A stretch of 64,000 nucleotides of DNA from Flavobacterium aeripolare (lineage in GTDB: Bacteria > Bacteroidota > Bacteroidia > Flavobacteriales > Flavobacteriaceae). Positions within the stretch are counted from its first letter, which is position 1. Each line of letters opens with the position of its first letter. Below, piece after piece: positions 37,067-45,392 of the stretch. The notes below the pieces were generated by a model. The model saw nothing but the letters and a program-made list of their open reading frames with translations, did not search any database and was not told where the DNA came from. The DNA is taken from positions 62,001-126,000 of the forward strand of contig NZ_JABSNL010000006.1 of the NCBI RefSeq assembly GCF_013294025.1, given 5' to 3'. Both the position numbers and the translations under genes were made by a program.

Positions 37067-37585
37067 ATGCAAATCAAATACTTGTTGCTATTATTGATAA
37101 TTACAGCAACGACACAAGCACAGTCAATATTTGACAACGCTAGAAACGGAGATATTACAGCAATCGAAAAACAATACAAGATGAATCAAGACACCATAAA
37201 CGCAGTAGATAGCAAAGGGTTTACGCCTTTAATTTTAGCAGCATACAACAATGAAGTTGCTACAGTACAAATGTTGATTAACAAAGGCGCACTGATAGAT
37301 GCACAAGATAAATCAGGAAACACGGCCTTGATGGGCGTGGCTTTTAAAGGGAATTTAGAAATTGTAAAAATTTTGATCGAAAACAAAGCCAATATTAATC
37401 TAACGAATTTAAATAATGCGACTGCCTTAATCTATGCGAGTACTTTTGGGCAAACTGAAATTGTGAAATTTCTCTTAGCAAACGGTGCCGATAAAACCAT
37501 CAGAGACAATCGCGGAAACACGGCACTAAATCATGCAGCGATGCAAGGTCACGACGCACTTATCGAACTATTGTCTGCAGAGTAA
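37067..37585 (+). CDS. Secreted ankyrin-repeat protein (AnkB-like)
   Basis: This 172-residue protein has a signal peptide (about 1-19) and then four ankyrin repeats (about 48-80, 81-113, 114-146, 147-172) with clear G-TPL-LAA, GNTAL and G--EIVK-L consensus. Ankyrin repeats bind other proteins. Following the catalase gene in the same direction, and also exported, it probably supports or stabilises periplasmic catalase, as AnkB does for KatB in Pseudomonas. No enzymatic motif is present. Confidence 0.88.
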   Translation: MQIKYLLLLLIITATTQAQSIFDNARNGDITAIEKQYKMNQDTINAVDSKGFTPLILAAYNNEVATVQMLINKGALIDAQDKSGNTALMGVAFKGNLEIVKILIENKANINLTNLNNATALIYASTFGQTEIVKFLLANGADKTIRDNRGNTALNHAAMQGHDALIELLSAE

Positions 37586-37718
37586 TTGTATTTGTACTAG
37601 CTTTTAATCAATTTTTAATGCTTTAAAATGAGCTATTTGTATGCTTAGCTTAAACTAAAATGTGATTTTTTGCGTATTTATATTTAAATACCACTTTAAT
37701 AAATACAAGAAAAAACAA

Positions 37719-38516
37719 ATGAAATTAAGAATGATGAAAGCGAGTAAGGTTATAAGCGCCTTGTTTTTACTAGCCGTTTTAGGAACAGCCTGTTCAAAAA
37801 CAGATGATACTAGCGAAGAGGCAACAGCCTTAGTAACGGTCAACAATAAAAAAGTAACGGGTAGTTCTTCAAGAGATTTACTCTCTGACGCCAAATTTAA
37901 AAGTATGGTTGTCGAGCTAGTTTATGTAAAAGGATTTGAGCCATCTGCGGCTGCGGTTGCTAACTTTGTTTCTTTTATTGAAGCACGTACTTTTAAACCT
38001 GGAGGCATTACCGTATTAAAAAGAGAGATTGAATCACCAGCTAAAACGGTCTATACCACCACAGATATTGCTGCAATTGAAGATGCTAATAGAACTAAAT
38101 TTAACAATGGCACTGAAATCGCTGTTTGGGCTTATTTCTCTGATGGTGCTTCGGCTGAGAATGAAGGGAACAGTGTCGTGTTAGGAATTGCCTATCGCAA
38201 TACTTCCTTTGTTATTTTCGAAAATACCATTAGGAGAAACACGAGTAGCAACCCGTTTTCAAATACGCGGTCGTTACTAGAAGCCACGGTTATGGAGCAC
38301 GAATTTGGACATATTCTGGGTTTGACAAATTTGGGTGCGCCTTTACAAAGCAATCATGAGGATCCTGATAATAGTAAACATTGCGTGGTAGAGAGCTGCT
38401 TGATGTATTTTTCGTCAGAGATGCAAGTAGGGATAGGTGCAATGGCTGCTGCTGGTGCGGTACCACAGCTAGATGCGCAGTGTCTTGCAGATTTAAGAGC
38501 AAATGGCGGTAGATAA
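37719..38516 (+). CDS. Zinc metalloprotease-like lipoprotein (metzincin type)
   Basis: This 265-residue protein has a lipoprotein signal (LLAVLGTAC), a mid region without motifs, and a zincin motif HEFGHILGLTNLG starting at His194. His194, Glu195 and His198 are present. At the metzincin third-ligand position an Asn (204) replaces the usual His or Asp. A nearby NHEDPDNSKHC stretch could supply a ligand, and CLMYF looks like the Met-turn. An in-frame start at 37662 exists, but the signal peptide begins correctly at 37719. Substrate unknown; probably surface- or periplasm-anchored. Confidence 0.78.
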   Translation: MKLRMMKASKVISALFLLAVLGTACSKTDDTSEEATALVTVNNKKVTGSSSRDLLSDAKFKSMVVELVYVKGFEPSAAAVANFVSFIEARTFKPGGITVLKREIESPAKTVYTTTDIAAIEDANRTKFNNGTEIAVWAYFSDGASAENEGNSVVLGIAYRNTSFVIFENTIRRNTSSNPFSNTRSLLEATVMEHEFGHILGLTNLGAPLQSNHEDPDNSKHCVVESCLMYFSSEMQVGIGAMAAAGAVPQLDAQCLADLRANGGR

Positions 38517-38619
38517 TCGTTAAATAGTTACATTTTAGTAGAAATTAGGGACGGTTTTGACTATTCTCGAATAGTAAAACCCTTAAATTTCTGTATATTT
38601 GAGGCAAAATTAGAACGAG

Positions 38620-40107
38620 ATGATTGCAACAGAAAAAACGACCAAGTTAGAACGTTATTTCCAACAGTATAGAGAAAATATTATAGGTATAGATCAAGAG
38701 TTTGTTTCGCCTTATGGAACAAAAAAAATTATCTATACTGACTGGACTGCTAGCGGAAGATTGTACCGACCTATCGAGGAGAAACTGATGAATGAGTTTG
38801 GACCGTTTGTAGCCAATACCCATACAGAAACTACCATCTCAGGTACTGCAATGACAAAGGCTTATCATAAGGCGAGACACATAATCAAGCATCATGTAAA
38901 CGCTAGTGAAGACGATATTCTAATTACTGATGGAACAGGAATGACGGGGGTTGTAAATAAATTTCAACGTATCTTAGGGCTGCGTGTTCCAGAAAACTTG
39001 AAAGATTTTATAACGATTCCTGCTGAGAAGAAACCAGTTGTATTTATTTCGCACATGGAGCATCACTCTAATCAAACTACTTGGTTAGAAACCATCGCCG
39101 ATGTGGTGGTGATTCCTTCAAATGAGGAAGGTCTTTTTTGTATGGAAAATTTTAAAACCATTCTTGAGCAATATAAGGATAGAACTTTTAAGATTGCCAC
39201 TTTGACTGCTGGTTCTAATGTAACAGGAATTCGCACACCATATCACGAAGTTGCAAAAGTGATGCATGCTAACAACGGACTCTGTTTTGTAGATTTTGCT
39301 TGTTCAGGGCCTTACGTGACTATTGACATGCATCCTACAGCTGATCCAGAGGCGTACTTAGATGCTATTTTCTTTTCGCCTCATAAATTTTTGGGCGGTC
39401 CTGGAACTCCAGGAGTACTCGTATTTAATAAAAAATTGTATCAAAATCTCGTTCCTGATAATCCAGGAGGAGGAACTGTTTCATGGACAAATCCATGGGG
39501 TAAACATAAATTTATCGATAATATCGAAGATCGTGAAGATGGAGGAACGCCAGGGTTTCTACAAGTTATAAAAACGGCACTTGCGGTTCAATTAAAAGAG
39601 AAAATGGGAATCGACAACATGCTAGATAGAGAGCATGAGATAGTTGATTACGTTTTTGAATCGCTAGGTTTAGTTCCTAATATTAAAATTCTCGCTGCTC
39701 AACACAAAGATCGATTGGGTGTGATTTCGTTTTATATCGATGACCTCCATTTTAATATGGGTGTTAAGATTTTGAACGACCGTTTTGGAATTCAAACACG
39801 TGGGGGATGCAGTTGTGCCGGTACATACGGTCATTTTTTATTGCATGTTGATCAAGAAACATCAGATAAATTAATTGACGAAATTTCCCTAGGAGACCTA
39901 ATAAGAAAGCCGGGTTGGATTAGAATGTCTATTCATCCTACAACGACTTCTGCTGAGATTGAATTTGTATGTGAGAGCATCAAAGCGTTAGCTGCAAATC
40001 ACAAGCAATGGGCTTTAGAATACGACTATAATAAAGCAACAAACGAATTTACACATAAAAAAGCTGTAGCCATCGATGATCATTTAATTGACAAGTGGTT
40101 TAGTTAA
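38620..40107 (+). CDS. Class V aminotransferase-fold PLP enzyme (cysteine desulfurase/selenocysteine lyase-like)
   Basis: This 495-residue protein has the fold-type I PLP pattern of class V: a substrate/PLP-binding MEHHSNQTTW, the cofactor Asp in CFVDFACSGPY, the Schiff-base Lys in FFSPHKFLGGPGTPG (about residue 255), and a Cys-rich loop RGGCSCAGTYGHFLL (about 393). The Cys loop lies where SufS/IscS-type desulfurases have their sulfur-accepting Cys. The protein is longer than SufS (about 410). It could be a cysteine desulfurase, a C-S lyase or a relative with another substrate. It stands alone with its own terminator. Confidence 0.8.
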   Translation: MIATEKTTKLERYFQQYRENIIGIDQEFVSPYGTKKIIYTDWTASGRLYRPIEEKLMNEFGPFVANTHTETTISGTAMTKAYHKARHIIKHHVNASEDDILITDGTGMTGVVNKFQRILGLRVPENLKDFITIPAEKKPVVFISHMEHHSNQTTWLETIADVVVIPSNEEGLFCMENFKTILEQYKDRTFKIATLTAGSNVTGIRTPYHEVAKVMHANNGLCFVDFACSGPYVTIDMHPTADPEAYLDAIFFSPHKFLGGPGTPGVLVFNKKLYQNLVPDNPGGGTVSWTNPWGKHKFIDNIEDREDGGTPGFLQVIKTALAVQLKEKMGIDNMLDREHEIVDYVFESLGLVPNIKILAAQHKDRLGVISFYIDDLHFNMGVKILNDRFGIQTRGGCSCAGTYGHFLLHVDQETSDKLIDEISLGDLIRKPGWIRMSIHPTTTSAEIEFVCESIKALAANHKQWALEYDYNKATNEFTHKKAVAIDDHLIDKWFS

Positions 40108-40114
40108 TGCATAG

Positions 40115-40154
40115 AAAAGCCCTTTTACTAGTAATAAGTAAAAGGGCTTTTTTT
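40115..40154. terminator. Terminator between the PLP enzyme gene and selO
   Basis: A 15-bp stem (AAAAGCCCTTTTACT against AGTAAAAGGGCTTTT) is followed by more T residues. It lies between convergent genes and can serve both. Confidence 0.88.
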
Positions 40155-40181
40155 ATACTTACAAAAAGCATCAATGCAGTT

Positions 40182-41750
40182 TTAAGAACTACAAGATAGC
40201 ATCGAACTACCTATTTTTTGTCTCGCCCAGTCGGGTCTTTTTGCGAACCATTTATTTGAAAAAGCTTCCTGCTCATCATAGGGTTTTTTCAATAACTCGT
40301 AAAATTCAGTAATCAAACTATAATCTCCCTTTTCGGCTAGGTCTATAGCCAGTTGTGCCATATAATTGCGCAATACATATTTAGGATTTACTTGATTCAT
40401 TTTTATAGCTCTTTCAGCATCAGTAGCTTTTTCAGCTTTCAATTTTGTTATGTATTGCGTAAACCAATATAACCACGTTTCTTTAGTTTCCTTGCTTACT
40501 TTTTCCAGATTGTAAAAGGCATCACTAATTTTTTTGAAAGCCAATTCTTCATCATCTGCTTGCTTGATTTGTGCTAATAGTCTAAAGAAAATAGTCATGT
40601 CGGTCTCATGCAAGAGTAAATTTTGCGAAAGCAAACCAATTAATTCTTTGGTGTCATTTAGAGAAGCAGCCAAGCCTAACTTTTCATTCATCATGGCCGT
40701 ATAATCCGCTTCGTATTGATCTTGATAAGCTTGTAAAACGGTTTCTAATGGAGCCGCCTCTTCGATCAAGGGATACAAAGCATTTGCTAGTTGGTACAAA
40801 TTCCACAATGCTATTTGGGGCTGATTTCCATAGCGGTACCTTCTATTTTCGCGATCTGTGGTATTGGGTGTCCAGTCAGGATTATAGTCTTCTAGCCATC
40901 CGTAAGGGCCGTAGTCAATGGTTAGCCCTAGGATTGACATATTATCAGTATTCATTACACCATGAACAAAACCCACACGTTGCCACTGCACAATCATTTT
41001 GCGCGTATTATTGGCTACAGCCTCAAATAGGGCTGCATAACGTGTTTTATCATCTCCTTTTATTTCAGGATAATACTGCTCTATGGTAAAATCGGCTAGT
41101 TTTTTTAAGTTCGGAATATCATTTTGAGAAGCAAACAACTCAAAATTTCCAAATCGTATAAAAGAGGGTGCTACTCTACAAACGACTGCACCTTTTTCAT
41201 ATTCGGCGTGGCCATCATACATCACGTCTCTTAAAACCTGGTCGCCAGTTAATAGTAATGATAGTGATCTGGTTGTGGGAACGCCCAAATGAAACATTGC
41301 TTCACTGCACAAATGTTCTCTTATAGACGAGCGCAACACTGCCATACCATCTGCACGACGAGAGTAGGGAGTAGGCCCAGCTCCTTTAAGTTGTAACGTA
41401 TAATTTTTATTTTGCACGTCGATTTCAGTAAGTACAATCGCCCTACCATCGCCTAGTTGTCCAGCCCAATTACCAAATTGGTGTCCGGCATAACTCATGG
41501 CATAAGGACGTGTTCCCTCAAGAAGATCCTTTCCAGAAAAAATAGCTGTAAACGCAGGACTTGCAGCATCTGTTTCTGTAAGACCAATTAGGGCGGCAGT
41601 CTCTTTAGAAAAGTGTATCAATTCTGGTTTTGATGGAACTGTAGGACGCATATAAGAAAACGCTGTTTCAGTAACTTGGCGTGTTCCATTTGCTTCCTCG
41701 GGATCTGCTGGAAGTAGTGTACTATATTTATTGTTGATCTTTAATTTCAT
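40182..41750 (-). CDS. selO: SelO family protein adenylyltransferase (YdiU)
   Basis: SelO is a pseudokinase-fold enzyme that transfers AMP to Ser, Thr or Tyr of proteins and is linked to oxidative stress responses. The 522-residue protein has the family segments: YAGHQFGNWAGQLGDGRA (about 88-105), LQLKGAGPTPYSRRADG (about 120-136), and RVAPSFIRFGNFE. HGVMNTDNMSILGLTIDYGP carries the inverted catalytic Asn/Asp. The C-terminus ends CSS, where eukaryotic SelO has selenocysteine at the same antepenultimate place. It is cytoplasmic and a single gene. Confidence 0.94.
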   Translation of the reverse strand: MKLKINNKYSTLLPADPEEANGTRQVTETAFSYMRPTVPSKPELIHFSKETAALIGLTETDAASPAFTAIFSGKDLLEGTRPYAMSYAGHQFGNWAGQLGDGRAIVLTEIDVQNKNYTLQLKGAGPTPYSRRADGMAVLRSSIREHLCSEAMFHLGVPTTRSLSLLLTGDQVLRDVMYDGHAEYEKGAVVCRVAPSFIRFGNFELFASQNDIPNLKKLADFTIEQYYPEIKGDDKTRYAALFEAVANNTRKMIVQWQRVGFVHGVMNTDNMSILGLTIDYGPYGWLEDYNPDWTPNTTDRENRRYRYGNQPQIALWNLYQLANALYPLIEEAAPLETVLQAYQDQYEADYTAMMNEKLGLAASLNDTKELIGLLSQNLLLHETDMTIFFRLLAQIKQADDEELAFKKISDAFYNLEKVSKETKETWLYWFTQYITKLKAEKATDAERAIKMNQVNPKYVLRNYMAQLAIDLAEKGDYSLITEFYELLKKPYDEQEAFSNKWFAKRPDWARQKIGSSMLSCSS

Positions 41751-41808
41751 ACTAACAAAATTAAAGAATATAACTCAAACCGCTAGTTAATATAAAGTAA
41801 AAGTGCCT

Positions 41809-42678
41809 TTATCTTCTATGTTTCCATCTTTTATGCGTCCAGAAATAATATTCAGGAGCTTCATGAATTTGTTTCTCAACCTCTTTAATAAATTGGTTTG
41901 TGATTTCGAAATTAGGAATTGATTTAGGCTCGTCTGTCAAGGGAATCAAGGTGGCTTGATAGTAGCCACGTTTTACCTTTTCTACCTTAGCAAAAAGCAC
42001 TGTTAAATCGTATTTTTTTGCTAAAACTTCAGCTCCAGTATGCACTGGCACATCGATACCCATGAAATTTCCCCAATGAATAATTCGGTCATTCTTAGGC
42101 GATTGGTCACTAGCCATACCGTACATTGATAAAATTCCTTTTCTTTGATTGTTAGCGATTAACGGGATCGTTTCTCTAGTAACAACAAGCTTTGTATTAT
42201 ATTTAGATCGTATGTCTATTACTAATTTATCAAAATATTTATTGGCTAATTTCTTGTACACACCTACCCCTTGAAAAGATAGTTTTTTATTAAGCGCGAG
42301 CAACCATTCCCAACTTGCATAATGCGAAGCTAGCAACATGATGCTTTTGCCTTTTTGTTCGTATTCTGTTACTAGTTCAGGATTTGTTATTACAAAACGT
42401 TTGTTGATTTCCTCTTCAGATATCGTCATGGTTTTTGCCATCTCTAAGAACATATCACAAAAATGCTGATAGAATTTCTTTTCGATCACTTTTCTTTCTT
42501 CTTCAGATAAGTGCGGTAGTGCTAATGCTAAGTTACTTCTAACCGTTTTTTTACGATAACCAATAACGTGATAAATCAAGAAATAGATCACATCAGACAA
42601 GGCGTAAAAAATAGGAAATGGAAGTATCGAAACGAACCACAGAAAAGGATAAGCGATTATATATACTAGAAATTGCAT
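41809..42678 (-). CDS. Lipid A biosynthesis acyltransferase (LpxL/HtrB family)
   Basis: This 289-residue protein has an N-terminal membrane helix and the HX4E catalytic motif in HYASWEW (about residue 118), the usual active site of late lipid A acyltransferases. It also has the downstream GMASDQSP segment and the conserved terminal YFWTHKRWKHR. It adds a secondary acyl chain to lipid A at the inner membrane. A TTG 30 bp upstream is open, but the ATG at 42678 gives the normal start before the hydrophobic helix. It is divergent from the rhomboid gene. Confidence 0.9.
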   Translation of the reverse strand: MQFLVYIIAYPFLWFVSILPFPIFYALSDVIYFLIYHVIGYRKKTVRSNLALALPHLSEEERKVIEKKFYQHFCDMFLEMAKTMTISEEEINKRFVITNPELVTEYEQKGKSIMLLASHYASWEWLLALNKKLSFQGVGVYKKLANKYFDKLVIDIRSKYNTKLVVTRETIPLIANNQRKGILSMYGMASDQSPKNDRIIHWGNFMGIDVPVHTGAEVLAKKYDLTVLFAKVEKVKRGYYQATLIPLTDEPKSIPNFEITNQFIKEVEKQIHEAPEYYFWTHKRWKHRR

Positions 42679-42792
42679 GCAATAAATTTTGTTGCAAAGG
42701 TAAGGCAAAAATGAATAGCGTTAAAAAATTAAAAAGTTGCAAACGCGTCCCTTTAAGAATGTTTATATTTACTGAAATTATAAAATAAATTT

Positions 42793-43431
42793 ATGAATAC
42801 CATCTTGATTATTATAATCGCAGCTAATGCTTTAATGAGTTTTAAAGGCTTTAATGACATTAGTTTTTTTCGAAAATATGAATTTCACATGGGAAGTATT
42901 CGCGCAGGCGAGCAAGTTCGATTGTTTTCTTCTGGTTTTTTACACGCAGATATAGGACATCTCGCTTTTAATATGTTAACGCTTTACTTTTTTGCACCAG
43001 TAGTTATTGGCTATTTGGGAACTGTTTCATTTATTATTATCTATATGGCGAGTTTGCTTTTTGGTAGTTTACTTACAATATTATTTCATAAAAACGATTA
43101 CAATTATAGAGCCGTTGGAGCGTCAGGAGCGGTAACGGGTGTGCTGTATTCAGCGATTTTACTGCGTCCTGATATGATGTTAGGGTTATTTTTTATTGTT
43201 CCTATTCCTGCTTATTTATTCGGGATTCTATACCTTTTATATTCTATTTATGGCATGCGAGCAAAAAATGATAACATAGGCCACACAGCACACTTTGGTG
43301 GAGCAATAGGTGGTTATATTGTTACACTGGCAACACAGCCATCATTAATTATAGAGCATACTTTTATGGTAGTGCTGTTGACAATTCCTATCGTGATTTT
43401 ATTTGTAATGGCTAAAATGGGGAAACTGTAA
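42793..43431 (+). CDS. Rhomboid family intramembrane serine protease
   Basis: This 212-residue, six-helix protein has the catalytic dyad Ser111 in VGASGAVTG and His167 in HTAHFGGAIGG, and the His/Asn pair of helix 2 in GHLAFNMLTLYFF. It cleaves membrane-spanning substrates within the bilayer; the substrates are unknown here. Length fits the basic bacterial six-helix form. A SIMPL-domain protein gene follows 59 bp downstream on the same strand. Confidence 0.92.
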   Translation: MNTILIIIIAANALMSFKGFNDISFFRKYEFHMGSIRAGEQVRLFSSGFLHADIGHLAFNMLTLYFFAPVVIGYLGTVSFIIIYMASLLFGSLLTILFHKNDYNYRAVGASGAVTGVLYSAILLRPDMMLGLFFIVPIPAYLFGILYLLYSIYGMRAKNDNIGHTAHFGGAIGGYIVTLATQPSLIIEHTFMVVLLTIPIVILFVMAKMGKL

Positions 43432-43490
43432 TGGCACGGCTTTTGAATACAGCCTTGTAACATAATAATTACAAACAAAAGAAACGAATT

Positions 43491-44180
43491 ATGAAAAAAG
43501 CACTAATCATTTTAGCAATGGTTTTTATGGCTCAGTCATACGGCCAGGAAATTAAACAAGTACCACAAATAAGTGTTAATGGTCAAGCCAAAGTAAAAGT
43601 GGCACCAGATCAAGCAACAATTACTGCTACAGTTGAGACAAAAGGAAGCAATGCAAAAGACGTTAAAAAAGAAAACGACAAGCAAATTGATGCTGTTTTA
43701 AAGTTAATCAAGAAAAATAATATCGCCACTGCAGATTATAGAACGCAGCGCGTAGCTTTGAATCCTCAGTATGATTATGCTAAGAAGAAAACCAATTATA
43801 ATGCGACACAAACAATCGAAATCATTGTAAGGAACTTAAATCAATATGATGAATTGATGGAAGGATTAGTTTCTGAAGGTGTGAATCGAATAGACAATGT
43901 TGTTTTTCAATCTTCTAATATGGCTAAGTACGAATCTGAAGCTAGACAATTAGCGATGAAAGATGCGAAGATGAAAGCAGAAGATTATGTATCTGTTCTT
44001 GGACAGAAACTAGGGCGTGCAATGACAATTTCGGACAATTCACAAAGCTATTCGCCACAACCTGTTTATGCTCGCATGATGAAAGCAGAAATGAGTGACT
44101 CAGCTACACCTAGAGAAACACTTGCTGCGGGTGAAATCGAAATTTCGGCTAATGTAAGTGTTAATTTCATTCTCGAATAA
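43491..44180 (+). CDS. SIMPL domain (DUF541) secreted protein
   Basis: This 229-residue protein has a signal peptide (about 1-18) and one SIMPL/DUF541 domain with the typical ISVNGQAKVKVAPDQATITA opening, a central heptad-like helix, and a C-terminal strand ending in VSVNFILE. Family members form periplasmic oligomers; E. coli YggE is linked to reduced oxidative damage. The molecular role is unclear. A terminator follows directly. Confidence 0.9.
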   Translation: MKKALIILAMVFMAQSYGQEIKQVPQISVNGQAKVKVAPDQATITATVETKGSNAKDVKKENDKQIDAVLKLIKKNNIATADYRTQRVALNPQYDYAKKKTNYNATQTIEIIVRNLNQYDELMEGLVSEGVNRIDNVVFQSSNMAKYESEARQLAMKDAKMKAEDYVSVLGQKLGRAMTISDNSQSYSPQPVYARMMKAEMSDSATPRETLAAGEIEISANVSVNFILE

Positions 44181-44207
44181 AACACATAGTACTTTAATAT
44201 GTATGCT

Positions 44208-44250
44208 AAAATCTGCTTATTCTCAACATAGAGAGTAAGCAGATTTTTTT
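44208..44250 (+). terminator. Terminator of the SIMPL gene
   Basis: AAAATCTGCTTATTCTC pairs with GAGAGTAAGCAGATTTT (one wobble), followed by more T residues. Confidence 0.87.
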
Positions 44251-44441
44251 ATACAGTAGTATGTAAGCAATGCTTTTCACTGTTTTAGATTGTATTTATT
44301 GCATTATTTGCAGTTTAAAGTGGGTTCTTTTAATAATACAAAACCTAAGTATAATTCTGTAACATTGGCAGCGGGTAGAATTTATAATCTTATAAAACAG
44401 AAAAGGAACAAAATTTACTGAATTATAGCATTGCTTTTAAA

Positions 44442-44679
44442 ATGGTTCATTCGATAAAAAATAAAACCTTAATGAAAGAAATAATTGACCTGATGCTTGT
44501 TGAAACGAAGAACACGGGTAGGCAGGTTGTTGAAGCAGCTGTAACGGCGCATGTGCTTTCCACCCGTTCGTGCATGCAGTAGTGCCTACGTCTTTAATTA
44601 TAAAGATCAGTTGCCCAACGATGATAGAAGCATCGGTCAATTTTTTTATAAAATAAGCTTTTCTGATAATAAAATGTAA
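44442..44679 (+). pseudogene. Possible frameshifted small gene
   Basis: An ATG frame at 44442 gives 46 residues with protein-like composition (segments such as KEIIDLMLVETK) and stops at 44582. In another frame, starting near 44584, a second stretch reads AYVFNYKDQLPNDDRSIGQ and continues to a stop at 44679. A single frame change would join the two. I recognise no family. The same region is open on the minus strand, so chance is a real alternative. Confidence 0.25.
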
Positions 44680-44712
44680 AGTGAAAATTAGCTATTATTA
44701 AAAGATACTGAC

Positions 44713-45390
44713 ATGAATACAGCAATCGTTGATACTACCGAAGTGGGAACAATAGAACAGGAATTTAAGGATTTTATCATCAATAAAAATCATCCCTGCC
44801 TAATGGCAAATACGGTTTTTAGAATGGATAAATACCATTTAAAAGTTTACGATGATATCACAAATGATGAAGTAATCGAACCCATATTAAATGATATAGC
44901 TGACTATTTAGAAAGCTATGATTTTGAATCGAATGTTTTTGAATCTTTAATCATCAGTTTTAAGGATAATAATTTTAAAACAGAACTTGCTTTTGAAAAT
45001 GCCTTATGGCAATTTTTACAAAAGTTGCATGATCAAGACCACACTGAGTGGGATCCTAATGTGAGCCAAGACCCTAATGACCCTACCTTTAGTTTTAGTA
45101 TAAAAGGAAAAGCATTTTACATTGTAGGAATGCATCCTAAGAGTTCGAGAATGGCTAGAAGAGCACCTTATTGTACCCTAGTTTTTAATTTGCACTGGCA
45201 ATTTGAAAAATTACGAGAGATGGGTACGTACCAATCTGTAAAAAAGCGGATTAGATGGAGAGATAAAGCTTTGCAAGGAAGTATTAATCCAGTTTTACAA
45301 GATTTTGCCGAAGATAGCGAAACCAAACAATACAGTGGTAGGGAAGTAGACGCTAGCTGGAAATGTCCTTTTCACAATAAAAATAGTTAA
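44713..45390 (+). CDS. YqcI/YcgG (GntA-like) heme-dependent N-hydroxylase family protein
   Basis: This 225-residue protein matches the YqcI/YcgG family over its full length: NHPCLMA at 26-32, HPKSSRMARR at 141-150, LVFNLHWQFEKLR at 156-168 with His161, IRWRDKALQGSINP, the QYSGR segment, and the closing WKCPF at 216-220. GntA of guanitoxin biosynthesis, in this family, is a heme enzyme that N-hydroxylates a guanidino group; the cycloserine-pathway arginine hydroxylase DcsA is described similarly. So this may be a cytoplasmic guanidino N-hydroxylase. The DUF1989 gene starts 2 bp after its stop, indicating a tightly coupled two-gene operon. The substrate is unknown. Confidence 0.85.
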   Translation: MNTAIVDTTEVGTIEQEFKDFIINKNHPCLMANTVFRMDKYHLKVYDDITNDEVIEPILNDIADYLESYDFESNVFESLIISFKDNNFKTELAFENALWQFLQKLHDQDHTEWDPNVSQDPNDPTFSFSIKGKAFYIVGMHPKSSRMARRAPYCTLVFNLHWQFEKLREMGTYQSVKKRIRWRDKALQGSINPVLQDFAEDSETKQYSGREVDASWKCPFHNKNS

Positions 45391-45392
45391 CA

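Larger units (their letters stand above)
44181..44712. other. Gap before the GntA-like operon
   Basis: About 530 bp. It contains the SIMPL gene terminator and, at 44442-44679, an interrupted frame that may be a decayed small gene. The promoter of the GntA-like operon must lie at its right end. Confidence 0.55.

Noticed and set aside
44437..44640. 67-residue minus-strand frame before the GntA-like gene
   Set aside because: It is the mirror of a region also open on the plus strand. Composition is Gln/Ser/Cys-rich and not gene-like. The plus-strand reading was kept only as a weak pseudogene candidate.
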